Origin: Didymodactylos carnosus
Taxonomy: Eukaryota; Rotifera; Eurotatoria; Philodinida; Philodinidae
NCBI GenBank assembly: GCA_905250885.1
Contig: CAJNOQ010002424.1
Span: 1 to 24,420, forward strand
Length of the DNA: 24,420 nucleotides
Direction of reading: 5' to 3'
The position numbers were made by a program, and so were the translations under genes. This document shows positions 1-8,948 of the stretch, one piece after another (the stretch's first letter is position 1; each line of letters starts with the position of its first letter). The notes beneath the pieces were generated by a model, which searched no databases, was not told the DNA's origin, and saw nothing but the letters and a program-made list of their open reading frames with translations.

Positions 1-271
1 TCTTCAGAAAGTGTGATCTTCATCTTTTGTGTTTTTCAGAGAACACAAACCTTGTTCTTCAGTTTTTTGGAAGTTCTTGAAAAACCTGTTCTCTGAAGAA
101 CAAGTTGTCCCCTATAGGGATCAAAAAGCTTAAAGAACAAAGATTTTGTTCTTCAGAAAACTGAAGATTCTTGTTGTACAAATCTTCGGAGAACACATAT
201 ATGATCTCCATAGGGGACAAATGAAGATCATTTTTTTTGTTTTTTGAAGAACACAGATTTTTAACAGTGTA
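1..271. mobile_element. Right end of a foldback element with a CAGTGTA terminus
   Basis: The stretch is built of short inverted words (GTTCTTCAG / CTGAAGAAC, and GTTGTCCCCTATAGGGA near 112 against TCCATAGGGGACAA near 208) and ends in AACAGTGTA at 263-271. The same CACTGT / ACAGTG terminus recurs at 446 and 2386, so this looks like the right part of a related non-autonomous element whose left part lies outside the window. Open frames here are broken and look like no protein I know. No transposase is visible. The family is not identified. Confidence 0.4.
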
Positions 272-443
272 TGAGCACTTTTCGTCAAATGATGCTACTC
301 GACGAAAAGTCATTCAACGAAAAAGACTGCAGTCTTCTTATTTATCAAAACGACTTACGATCTATGACTTTCATGGAAGACGTATCGAAAAAATATAGTT
401 CAGATAAGTGTCCGATAACTTCTCTTTCGACAATTACGTCTAT

Positions 444-2388
444 TACACTGTAATTTGAAATTATTTTCTGCTTTATAGAAAATCGATCGGGAAAATCGCC
501 AAGGATTTTCCCAGTTTTATAAAATTCTCAGCGATTTTCTGACTGTTTAGAAAATGTTGATTTTCTACTTTATAGTAAATCCGCTTAGTTTTCTATGAAT
601 TGACTTTTCTCATTCGCCAGCAAATCGATAAGGAATTTCTTTAATAACGGTGAAAAAGTTTCTTCAGCCATTTTCACTTTGCAAGTCTCTGATTATCAGC
701 ATTCTCACTCAAATTGTTCTTCCTCATCAGCTAGAAAATCACCTTTTCTAGGAGGATTTTCTAGAAAGTAGAAAATAATTCGACTTTTTGATTTTCGAGA
801 AGTCCATATATAAAATCCCGAGGATTTTATATAAATAATTCCCAATAATGTAGAAAATCAATGTCGATTTTTCAACTTTCTTGAAAATCGAGCTGAATTT
901 TCTATAAATAACGAAACCCAAAACGGTTTCGAAATGGTTGTACTTCTCTATAACCGTTTAGGTTTCGTAGTAAACCTATTTTGTTCAGAGAGTATAGGGT
1001 ATGAGCACATGCAACCATAATCCATGTGAAAAGGTTGAAATAGGTATTGATACCAATATTTAATAAACAACGAGAAAATTGGCTCTTAGTAAAGTCTTTT
1101 GACGAAAACCGGGGATGCGCCATCGGTTGCACAAATAAAACCGCGTTTCGGCTTAACGTTCAAAAAACAGGTGATAGATCAGACTACCCCTAGTATTGAT
1201 TTAAAAAAAGCTGAGAAACGGAAATTTATTGTTTATAAGTGTTCGAACAAAACCGAGAATACATCCTATAGGTTGTGCTAAACTAGAGACTACGGGTGTT
1301 GAGTACGAGCTAATACAATATAACCTAAAAAGGATCAAAGGAATGTCTCTTTTTTTTGTGAAGGTGAAGAGTGCTGGAGAAGCTCTTATCAGAGATGCAA
1401 CCGGACCGGGCGACTGGGCGCCCGTTCCCGATGCAGTCCAGTTGAGACATATCAACCGGCCGGTTGGATCGGGACCGGTCAACTTGGCTTATAACTAGAA
1501 AATATGACAGATAATAGCATATTTATATCGAACAGAAAGCAGAAAACACCGGTCGCCTACCAGTCAAATTTTTGAAAAATGACCGGTCCGGTCCAGTCCG
1601 ATCGCGCCGGTCACCGATGACTGGCCAGTACCGGTCAAGATTTTATCGACCGGTTGCATCTCTGGCTCTTATATTTAAAATAGATTTGAGTTCTGATAAA
1701 AACAGAAAATGACTGACGTTCCGCATAAGGTTCGACGGCGATGATAAAAGGCATAGAAGGATGGATTTTAGAATGACAGAAACTGATGACTTTTATGAAG
1801 CAGAAATGATATTGATGCACGAGTGTGATGTTTTATGTTGCATCATCAATTGCGTATACTATTTCGACTGAGAACGTAATGATTCTCGAATTCTTCTTAC
1901 TTTGAAGTATATATTTTCTGATCAGATAAGTATCTGGTAACTTTCCTTCCTGTAAATGATGTCTGTCAATTCCTTTCAAGCTGAAAATAAATTACACTGT
2001 AAAGTTGGGAATTATTCATAGAAAATGCTCGGCGATTTTCAAAAAGTTCGTATATGAAATCCTCACGGATTGTGCAGATTATAGAAAATCGAATTTCTAA
2101 TAATGTTGAAAATCGAAATTTTCTACATTGCTGGGAATTATTTTTGGAAAATCAATCGATTTTCTAAAAATTAGAAAATTGCTGTCGATTTTTCAACTTT
2201 TTAGAAATTCCTTATCGATTTTCTAGCAAATGAGAAAAGTCAATTCATAGAAAATCGAGCGGATTTACTGTAAAGTATTTACTGTAAACATTTTCTAAAC
2301 AGTCAGAAAACCGCTGAGGATTTCATAAAAGTTGGAAAATCCTTGGCGATTTTCTATAAAATAGAAAATAATTTCAAATTATAGTGTA
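444..2388. mobile_element. Non-autonomous element with long inverted arms, TA-flanked CACTRTAA termini
   Basis: The left end reads TA-CACTGTAATTTGAAATTA and the reverse complement of the right end reads TA-CACTATAATTTGAAATTA. The arms (about 444-900 and 1992-2388) stay alignable for several hundred bases, through blocks such as CTGACTGTTTAGAAAATG and TCTATGAATTGACTTTTCTC, and are rich in the palindromic word GAAAATCG/CGATTTTC. A TA target duplication would fit a Tc1/mariner-type or similar MITE; that is inference. The right arm itself starts with a second TACACTGTAAAG at 1992, so it could be a separate ~400-bp MITE in inverted orientation to the left one. The 900-1990 core has no convincing coding frame and carries the nested element at 1390-1664. 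Confidence 0.55.
1390..1664. mobile_element. hAT-like MITE, 275 bp, with 8-bp target site duplication
   Basis: The perfect 15-bp terminal inverted repeats CAGAGATGCAACCGG (1390-1404) and CCGGTTGCATCTCTG (1650-1664) are flanked on both sides by the direct repeat GCTCTTAT (1382-1389 and 1665-1672). An 8-bp duplication with CAG-type termini is the signature of hAT-superfamily transposons. The interior is GC-rich relative to its surroundings and full of ACCGGTC / GACCGGT words, has no coding capacity, and is too short for a transposase, so it would have moved in trans. It sits inside the larger 444-2388 structure and is therefore younger. Confidence 0.85.
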
Positions 2389-2726
2389 CGTATTCTCTGA
2401 ACATTTAGACTGATGATTATGACATCTTTGGAATTAATACCTGACTAAACGTTTTAATTACTTATCTAACACAGTAATTAAAAAGTAATAGTAAGACTGC
2501 CACCTCCACGGTATGAAACATCTAAAATATAGTAAATATCAAAGTGTTTTGAACCAATTTTGGGTGAGTTAGGAATATTTTAGTTATGCATGAAAACAGT
2601 TCAAAACGGGCGACACTCATCTAAAGCAGGTTTTCATTAAAATATAAAAGATTTTTAATTAACACAAACACTATAACCCAAGTGAGAGCTGTCGATAATC
2701 TATTTAATTGCTTTCGTGATTTCCAG
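2389..2726. other. Intergenic or intronic sequence, nothing recognised
   Basis: AT-rich sequence without a persuasive open frame, RNA gene or repeat. It lies between the inverted-arm element and the candidate exon at 2727. Confidence 0.3.
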
Positions 2727-2812
2727 GTTTCGCAGAAGAAAGTCGAGCATACGCAAACTGTGATAGATTCAAAGACCTCTTAGATGTGAAGAGCAGCTGC
2801 CCCTCCATCTAG
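2727..2812 (+). CDS. Candidate terminal exon of an unidentified gene
   Basis: A good acceptor context (polypyrimidine stretch, then TTTCCAG at 2720-2726) is followed by an open frame starting in phase 2 that encodes about 27 residues, including YANCDRFKDLL, and stops with TAG at 2810-2812. The residue composition looks protein-like, but I do not recognise a family. No upstream partner exon is visible within about 300 bases, and beyond that lies the mobile element 444-2388. It may be a last exon whose gene was separated by insertion, or a chance open stretch. Confidence 0.2.
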
Positions 2813-3402
2813 ATATGTAGCTTGAACAAAACACTGAATATTTTTTTGTAAAACAGCAATCTTTCAGATTTCATTTGATGACGTATTTGAAGTGAAATTT
2901 GAAACTGATCTTCTGTGGGCATAGAACTCCAAGTTTGTGCTATATAATGGCAAAAATCGCAGGTCTATATCACTTTACTTTCTGAATATATTTAAAGAAT
3001 GAGAAAATTTATTATTTTATATTCAGAAAACGATGGTTGACCTGGATAAACAAAGACGGAGAATGCAGGATAGATTCTTTTTTTGGATCATCCAAAATTC
3101 TTCATTAATAACTAAAGTTCTATATTCGTTTCGATTCACAGCCTGTACACATAATTTATAGAAATTGAAAGCTTGGAAAAGAATGCCACCTTGTGACTGG
3201 ATTGAAAATAAGAACATAGAAAATTGTATGTCTGAAAAATGAGTTGGAAATTAAAAAAGAAATGTTCAGATTAAAAGAAACGTTGAATTTAAAAACTGAG
3301 GAATTCATAGTGGACCCGCAGGTCAACTATCGCCTGGATCCGTAATCCGCATTAATTCGTTATTATCACAAACAAACCACGGCTGAAGATACCAGGAGTA
3401 GT
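2813..3402. other. Intergenic sequence, no gene seen
   Basis: AT-rich and without a supportable ORF. The last 100 bases (about 3300-3402) may belong to the 5' leader of the gag remnant that follows, but no LTR boundary or primer binding site could be identified. Confidence 0.3.
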
Positions 3403-3945
3403 TTGAAAAACAATAATAAACCACTTTTATCACATCACATACTCACCAACAGTTCCGAACGATTATTGTGTAAATCGATCCGACAATCCAGACCTCCTAC
3501 ACTTACTCATCCACAAAATACAGTAATGAGTGATACACTAGATTCAATTTTACAACAGTGTCACAGGGATATGATGAAGACTGTGGAATTTGCCGGTGAT
3601 GAGTCGGAGACTGCCCACAATTTTTTAATGAAATTAAAGCTGTTGGAGAAATGACAAATCAAATCGATACAATGTTACTTTTAATGGCAATATCTAAACT
3701 AACAGGGTCTGCACGACAGTGGTACATTGATAATAAATCACCAATTAAAACATGGAGTACATTACAACAGGAAATGATCCAACGTTTTAAACGAACAACA
3801 TCATCAATAAAAACTCTACCACATTTCAATCACATTTTCATCTATCTATGAATATTTCAAATGTCTATGATCATGTTACAAGTCTCAATTGAAAAACAGC
3901 CCGATCCTCAGGCTACACAGTTGCTCGAATGTCAGCACTTGTTAA
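3403..3945 (+). pseudogene. Ty3/gypsy-type retrotransposon gag remnant, frame-broken
   Basis: Two overlapping frames (3403-3654 and 3651-3851) carry the two halves of a retrotransposon Gag capsid-like region. The first has an acidic F-A-G-D-E segment followed by A-x-N-F-L. The second has the LTGSARQWY block followed by a W-x-x-L-x-x-x-x-x-x-R-F pattern, typical of the retrotrans_gag family. The shift falls in or near the oligo-T run around 3620-3630, and a further break lies near 3850, after which weaker coding similarity continues to about 3945. No zinc knuckle, protease, reverse transcriptase or LTR is present, so this is a dead fragment. Its downstream edge meets the LRR gene directly. Gag normally assembles the particle around element RNA; this copy cannot. 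Confidence 0.7.
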
Positions 3946-3948
3946 CCC

Positions 3949-6037
3949 TTAGTTCATTTTCATTGGTCCTTCAACTGCTTTGGCCGCTTCTTCCGATATA
4001 CTGTTATTTCCATGATCAAGACTTGCTAATGTTCTGTTCATTTTCAATCCCACTTCAACTGATTTCGACCACTCGCTCGATATAGTGCCATCTCCAATAT
4101 AAAGTGTTGCTAATGTTTTATTCATCTTCAATGCTTCTTCGACTGCTTTGATCCCTATAGATAATATACTGTTATCTCGAATATTAAGAGTTGTTATTGT
4201 TGAATTCACTTTCAATGCTTCAGCAATTGCTATGGTCCCATCATCCGATAAACCGTTTCTTTCAATATTAAGAGTTGTTAATGTTGAATTTACTTTTAGT
4301 GCTTCTCCAATTGCTTTGGCCCCTTCACCCCATATACTATTAATTCCAACATCAAGACTTGTTATCGTTGAATTTACTGTCAATGCGTCTGCAATTGCTT
4401 TGGCCCCTTCATCCGATATACTATNCCTTCATCCGATATACTATTGTTTTCAATATTAAGAGTTGTTAATGTTGAATTTACTTTCAGTGCTTCTGCAATT
4501 GCTTTGGCCCCTTCATCCGATATACCGTTTCTTTCAATATTAAGAGTTGTTAATGTTGAATTCACTTTCAATGCTTCAGCAATTGCTATGGTCCCATCAT
4601 CCGATAAACCGTTTCTTTCAATATTAAGAGTTGTTAATGTTGAATTTACTTTTAGTGCTTCTCCAATTGCTTTGGCCCCTTCACCCCATATACTATTAAT
4701 TCCAACATCAAGACTTGTTATCGTTGAATTTACTGTCAATGCGTCTGCAATTGCTTTGGCCCCTTCATCCGATATACTATTGTTTTCAATATTAAGAGTT
4801 GTTAATGTTGAATTTACTTTCAGTGCTTCTGCAATTGCTTTGGCCCCTTCATCCGATATACCGTTTCTTTCAATATTAAGAGTTGTTATCGTTGAATTTA
4901 CTTTCAGTGCTCCTGCCATTCCTTTGGCCCCTTCATCCGATATCTCGTTTCTTCCAATATGCAGACTTACTATAGTTGAATTTACTGTCAATGCGTCTGC
5001 AATTGCTTTGGTCCCGTCATGCGATATACTATTGCTTTCAATATTAAGAGTTGTTAATGTTGAATTTACTTTCAGTGCTTCTGCAATTGCTTTGGCCCCT
5101 TCACCCGATATATTATTAAGTCCAATATCAAGAGTTGTTAATGTTGAATTTACTTTCAGTGCTCCTGCAATTGCTTTGGCCCCGTCATCCGATATACTAT
5201 TAAGTTTAATATCAAGAGTTGTTATCGTTGAATTTACTTTCAGTGCTTCTGCAATTGCTTTGGCACCTGCATCCAATATACTAGTATATGCAATACTAAA
5301 AAGTCGTATTGTTGAATTTATCTTCAACGCTTCTCCAATTGCTTTGGCTCCTTCAGCCGATATACCATTGCCTCCAATATACAGACTTGCTATCATTGAA
5401 TTTACTTTCAGTGCTTCTGTAATTGCTTTGGCCCCTTCATCCGATATACTATTGTTTTCAATATTAAGAGTTGTTAAAGTTGAATTACTTTCAGTGCTTC
5501 TCCAATTGCTTTGGCCCCTTCACCCGATATATCATTATCTCCAATATACAGACTTGTTATCGTTGAATTTACTGTCAATGCGTCTGCAATTGCTTTGGCC
5601 CCTTCATTCGATATACCATTGCTTTCAATATTAAGAGTTGTTAATGTTGAATTTACTTTCAGTGCTCCTGCAATTGCTTTGGCCCCTTCATCCGATATAC
5701 CGTTTCTTTTAATATTAAGAGTTGTTAATGTTGAATTTACTTTCAGTGCTGCTGCAATTGCGTTGGCCCCTTCATCAGACATATTGTTATTTCCAATATT
5801 AACAGTTGTTATTGTTGTGTTTACCTTCAATGACCCTGCAATTGCGTTGGCTCCTTCTTTCGATATACTGTTATTTCCAAGATCAAGACTTTTTAATGTT
5901 GAATTTACTTTCAGTGCTTCTGCAAGTTCTTTGGCCCCTTGGTATGATAGATGTTGATCGCGAACTTCGAGCCATGCTGGATCATTGTTTGTTTTCATCG
6001 CTGCGAATTGCATATACTGGTCCTCAACCCATGCCAT
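3949..6037 (-). CDS. Ribonuclease-inhibitor-type leucine-rich repeat protein, ~24 repeats, frame disrupted
   Basis: The start ATG (6035-6037) opens MAWVEDQ, followed by a ~30-residue head and then tandem 28-residue (84-bp) repeats of the pattern N-S-T-L-T-T-L-N-I-x-x-N-x-I-S-D-E-G-A-K-A-I-A-x-A-L-x-V. This is the LRR_RI class found in RNase inhibitor, RanGAP and NLR proteins. About 24 repeats are visible and no NACHT, CARD or transmembrane segment, so a cytosolic protein-binding horseshoe is the likely form; the partner is unknown. Two breaks divide the frame. A single T appears missing near 5485 (TGAATTACTT where every sister repeat has TGAATTTACTT). At the 'n' (4425) a 19-base word is repeated on both sides, and removing one copy plus the n (20 bases) restores frame. 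The last repeats (about 3949-4200) are more divergent, and the stop lies at the junction with the gag remnant, so the native C-terminus may be lost. A TATA box lies about 70 bp upstream. It may be a live gene with sequence errors or a recent pseudogene. Confidence 0.7.
4199..4781. repeat. Identical ~226-bp block repeated on either side of the assembly join
   Basis: The segment from about 4199 to 4424 is identical by eye to the one from about 4555 to 4780. The offset is 356 bases, that is four 84-bp LRR units plus the extra 20 bases at the 'n'. The other LRR units in this gene differ from one another at several positions, so this exact identity stands out. It may be a true recent duplication of four repeats or the same sequence assembled twice across a contig join. 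Confidence 0.7.
4406..4444. other. Assembly join: single n flanked by a duplicated 19-mer
   Basis: CCTTCATCCGATATACTAT occurs immediately before (4406-4424) and immediately after (4426-4444) the ambiguous base at 4425. This is what a scaffolder leaves when two overlapping contig ends are butted together without merging. Counting codons across it shows that 20 surplus bases account exactly for the loss of reading frame in the LRR gene. Confidence 0.8.
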
Positions 6038-6327
6038 TCTCGCAGAAGGATAATTGGTGATAATTGTAGATAAATGATGCTAGTGTGCTTGTTGTTGCTA
6101 TTTATATACCAACCAAGTTGTATTTTTTTGCGATAAGAAGAGGGAGAAAAAGAGGCAAGAGAAATGTTTTTATGTTACATACAGTTGTACATTGGTAGTT
6201 TTGGCCGATTCGTCATAGGAATGCTTATTCAACCATACAAATTCATTTGGATACGCACATGATAATATTCGTATGGAGTATCGGCCATTGTAAAAGCCAG
6301 TAATGTAGGTATACCTAATACAAAATA
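6038..6327. repeat. Left arm of promoter inverted repeat (minus-strand LRR promoter and 5' UTR)
   Basis: The 290 bases upstream of the minus-strand LRR start codon are the reverse complement of 7212-7501, with two mismatches and no gaps by my reading. The arm ends exactly at the ATG on one side and breaks off abruptly at 6327 on the other, where the sequences become unrelated. It contains the TATA box of the gene. Confidence 0.9.
6099..6108 (-). promoter_or_regulatory. TATA box of the minus-strand LRR gene
   Basis: On the minus strand the sequence reads GGTATATAAATAGCAAC. TATATAAATA begins 71 bases before the ATG at 6037, a normal distance for a short 5' UTR. The same element sits at the same distance in the plus-strand copy. 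Confidence 0.6.
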
Positions 6328-6924
6328 CGAGAAAGCTTCAATATTGATACTTTCAAACCCAAAAAAGAGATTTTTCAATTTCAATCCCTTATATTTTGTG
6401 ATATGAAAAAAAGAGAAAATGGCCATTTTGTAGTTGTCGAAAAGCTTCTATCAGCTCGCTATATTGAAGACTTGGCTATAAGACAGGCTCAAGCGGTCGC
6501 AGGATGATTTTGTTTCTTTTATCGGTTTTGCCCAAAATCATCATTTTCCAACAGTAGTTTTGAGCACTTAGAAAAATTTGCGTGATTTCATCCAAACCAC
6601 ATGTTATGTCTTCAGATCTGCTTTACCTTAAAGAAAATAATTCTTCTGTTATATCCGAACAGAGAAAGGCGAATAGCTCCGTTTTGTTTCCTCTGCCAAG
6701 GCGAAGAAATCAAATTTTCCCTTTCTTTTTAACTTTTAGTAAAATTTTCGTTCGTGGCAGAAAAAAAGGTTTGTATCGAACTTATGATGCAAGAAAAGAA
6801 AGTAACATTCTGGGGCACCAGAAAATATATTTTGATTCCACTTTGATGAAGAAAATAACATTTCTTAGGAACGGTTTCTTCGATAGACAAAAGGACCGAA
6901 CTCATGGGCAGGCCGGCAGGAAAT

Positions 6925-7200
6925 TGCGTCTGCATCTGCTGTGGCCCCTTTTTTTTTCCATATATTGTTATCTTCAATATCCAAAAGCATCCAAAAGTAT
7001 ATTGTTCGCCAAGTTTATACCACATCTCTCGGATTCAAGTACTTAGACTTATGTCGCTGCACATAAACGATTCATGCATGTGCAACTGCTGTGTCCTCAT
7101 CATACGATATATTGCTTTTCCTTTTCAATGCGTCCGCCTGCAATGGCCGCCTCATACCACCAAACTTGTATTTTTTGCGGTGAGAGAACAGAGAAACCAG
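6925..7200 (-). pseudogene. Degenerate LRR gene fragment between the two promoters
   Basis: On the minus strand, about 6985 to 6925 reads DIEDNNIW followed by G-A-T-A-D-A, which matches the N-I-E-N-N-S-I-S-D-E-G-A-K-A-I-A core of the neighbouring LRR repeats. About 7125 to 7080 reads SNISYDEDTAVA, another repeat core in a different frame. Near 7165-7200 the bases resemble the promoter side of the intact gene (ACCAAACTTGTATTTTTTGCGGTGAGAG against ACCAACCAAGTTGTATTTTTTTGCGATAAGAAG). This suggests a third, much older copy on the minus strand, with frame shifts and loss of most repeats. No functional product is expected. Confidence 0.45.
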
Positions 7201-7211
7201 ACAAAAATATA

Positions 7212-7501
7212 TATTTTGTATTAGATATACCTACATTACTGGCTTTTACAATGGCCGATACTCCATACGAATATTATCATGTGCGTATCCAAATGAATTT
7301 GTATGGTTGAATAAGCATTCCTATGACGAATCGGCCAAAACTACCAATGTACAACTGTATGTAACATAAAAACATTTCTCTTGCCTCTTTTTCTCCCTCT
7401 TCTTATCGCAAAAAAATACAACTTGGTTGGTATATAAATAGCAACAACAAGCACACCAGCATCATTTATCTACAATTATCACCAATTATCCTTCTGCGAG
7501 A
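7212..7501. repeat. Right arm of promoter inverted repeat (plus-strand LRR pseudogene promoter)
   Basis: The arm is the near-perfect reverse complement of 6038-6327. It ends at the ATG of the plus-strand copy (7502). The two arms are separated by about 880 bases of older LRR debris and unrelated sequence. Confidence 0.9.
7431..7440 (+). promoter_or_regulatory. TATA box of the plus-strand LRR copy
   Basis: TATATAAATA lies 71 bases before the ATG at 7502, at the same spacing as in the minus-strand gene. Confidence 0.6.
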
Positions 7502-8392
7502 ATGGCATGGGTTGAGGCGCATTATAGCCAATACTTAGCGATAGCCCAGAAAGCAAGAAACAATGATCCAGCATGGCTCGAAGTTCGCGACTTTTCTTAG
7601 GGGTTTGTCAAAGAAATTTTTGCGGAATCTTGTAGCCCATGGTCAATTTAGTGGTACGCCATATTTATCTCCAATGGGTCCTTCCGATTTTTGTGGAAAA
7701 AAATTTTGGGAAAAAAAATCAAAAAGATCGGTGCAGGATATATATGTATATATATATACTCTCGCCACGTGTATAATTGACGGTACGAACGGTTCTTTGT
7801 CATTTTAAACGAGACAAAAAACAGTGCCTGTTATATAAGGCACTTTATTTCTTAAAGTGGAATACGGCCGGTCTCCATATTCGGGCTCAGCGTGAAAAAC
7901 GGTATCGAATGGCATGTTTTTCAGCATTTTCCGAAGCGACATATGGTTTTTCAAAATGTTCCATAAAAAAGGTTTTATAGAGACCTGGTTTCTCGGAAAA
8001 ATTTTGCAAAGCTCCAGGAAATTTCCTATTGCTAGATTCAAAACCCAGCATGTTTAAAAACCTATAAAAATAAAGTTTCATGTAAAAGTACGAAGTTTTC
8101 TGATTTATCGAAAGAAGGGACCATAGCAATTGCAGTAGCATTGACAGTAAATTCAACATTAACAACTCTTAATATTGAGAGAAACGGTATATCGTAAGTA
8201 GAGGCCATGGCACTTGCAGAAGCATTGAAAGTGAATTCAACAATAACAACTCTTAATATTCGATATAACAGTATATCATCTATAGGGATCAAAGCAGTTG
8301 AAGAAGCATTGAAGATGAATAAAACATTAGCAACACTTTATATTGGAGATGACAGTATATCGAAAAACAATTTAGAGAGAAAAACTTATTGA
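7502..8392 (+). pseudogene. Divergent head-to-head LRR gene copy, interrupted and with an internal stop
   Basis: The ATG at 7502 opens MAWVEAHYSQYLA and continues to NNDPAWLEVRD, clearly homologous to the head of the minus-strand gene, then hits TAG at 7598 just after the homology ends. About 510 unrelated bases follow. LRR coding resumes near 8102 with DLSKEG, then a repeat ending in ERNGIS and an in-frame TAA at 8195-8197. It continues with two more repeats, closest to the last repeats of the minus-strand gene (IGIKAVEEALKMN), and stops at 8390-8392. About three repeats remain out of the ~24 in the sister gene. The copy is therefore a pseudogene by insertion, nonsense mutation and loss of repeats, although its promoter arm is almost unchanged. 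Confidence 0.8.
7594..8101. mobile_element. Insertion of unknown nature within the LRR pseudogene
   Basis: The homology to the LRR gene stops at codon 30 of the head and resumes at a repeat core about 510 bases later. The intervening sequence has no LRR similarity, a TA-rich run near 7740-7760 and no clear ORF. CGAAGTT occurs near both edges (about 7580 and 8090), but the fit is weak and no terminal inverted repeats were found. It could be a non-autonomous element or replacement by recombination. Confidence 0.35.
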
Positions 8393-8599
8393 TCACCCTG
8401 TATTTTCTCTCTGTTTGTTATTTCATATATTTTGTTTTCAGTTACGTATATAAAACCTATAAAATCCCCAACGATTTTATAATTGATTTTCCTAAAGTTT
8501 ATAAAATATTTAAAATTCGCAGTGTACGAGAAAACTAGTCCACAAAAAAAACCGTCTAGCGAAAAAGCATATCAAGATGGGACGAAAAAACCGTCCATT

Positions 8600-8627
8600 A
8601 AAAAGCGTCAACTTTTCGACGCTTTTT
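8600..8627. repeat. Short hairpin
   Basis: AAAAAGCGTC (8600-8609) and GACGCTTTTT (8618-8627) form a perfect 10-bp stem with an 8-base loop, followed by more T. It lies in a gene-poor stretch near other inverted motifs and may be the tip of a small element. No gene can be attached to it. Confidence 0.4.
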
Positions 8628-8948
8628 TTTACCGTGTATCTATGGTAGTTGCCCTCCATGTTTGTTCTGTTAAATTACAGACATATTTCATCTCCGATCT
8701 GGGCGTTCGGGCTTAAACCTTGTTTTTCACAGGTACGGAGAATTTAGTATTATTTTTTTTGTTTCAATCGAATGTGAAAAAACAAAAGATAACGTAAGGA
8801 TTTTCACAATAGAAAACAAATATTTGATCAAACGAAAATGAAATAAAACAGTGAAAAACTTCTTGCTTGCCAAAAATGCAACCCAGGCCGAAAGAAAGCA
8901 TTAGACGACCCAAAAATGATCTAGGACATTGAGTCGAGTGTGGTTTTA

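Noticed and set aside
1229-1498. Overlapping 89- and 93-codon frames on both strands
   Set aside because: Both run into the GC-rich hAT-like MITE, whose composition suppresses stops. No recognisable motif.
4444-5634. Long plus-strand open frame of 396 codons
   Set aside because: It is the antisense of the 84-bp LRR repeats. Because the repeat unit is a multiple of three, the reverse strand stays open as well. The residue pattern is meaningless and the LRR reading on the minus strand is clear.
6582-7046. 154-codon plus-strand frame
   Set aside because: No domain or composition support; it crosses the degenerate minus-strand LRR fragment.
6229-7310. Two frames sharing the ending ADTPYEYYHVRIQMNLYG
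   Set aside because: They share it only because they lie in the two arms of the promoter inverted repeat; upstream parts are unrelated and there is no sign of translation.
8381-8404. CTTATTGATCACCCTGTA resembling a mariner terminus
   Set aside because: No matching opposite end was found, so a single short terminus is not enough to call an element.
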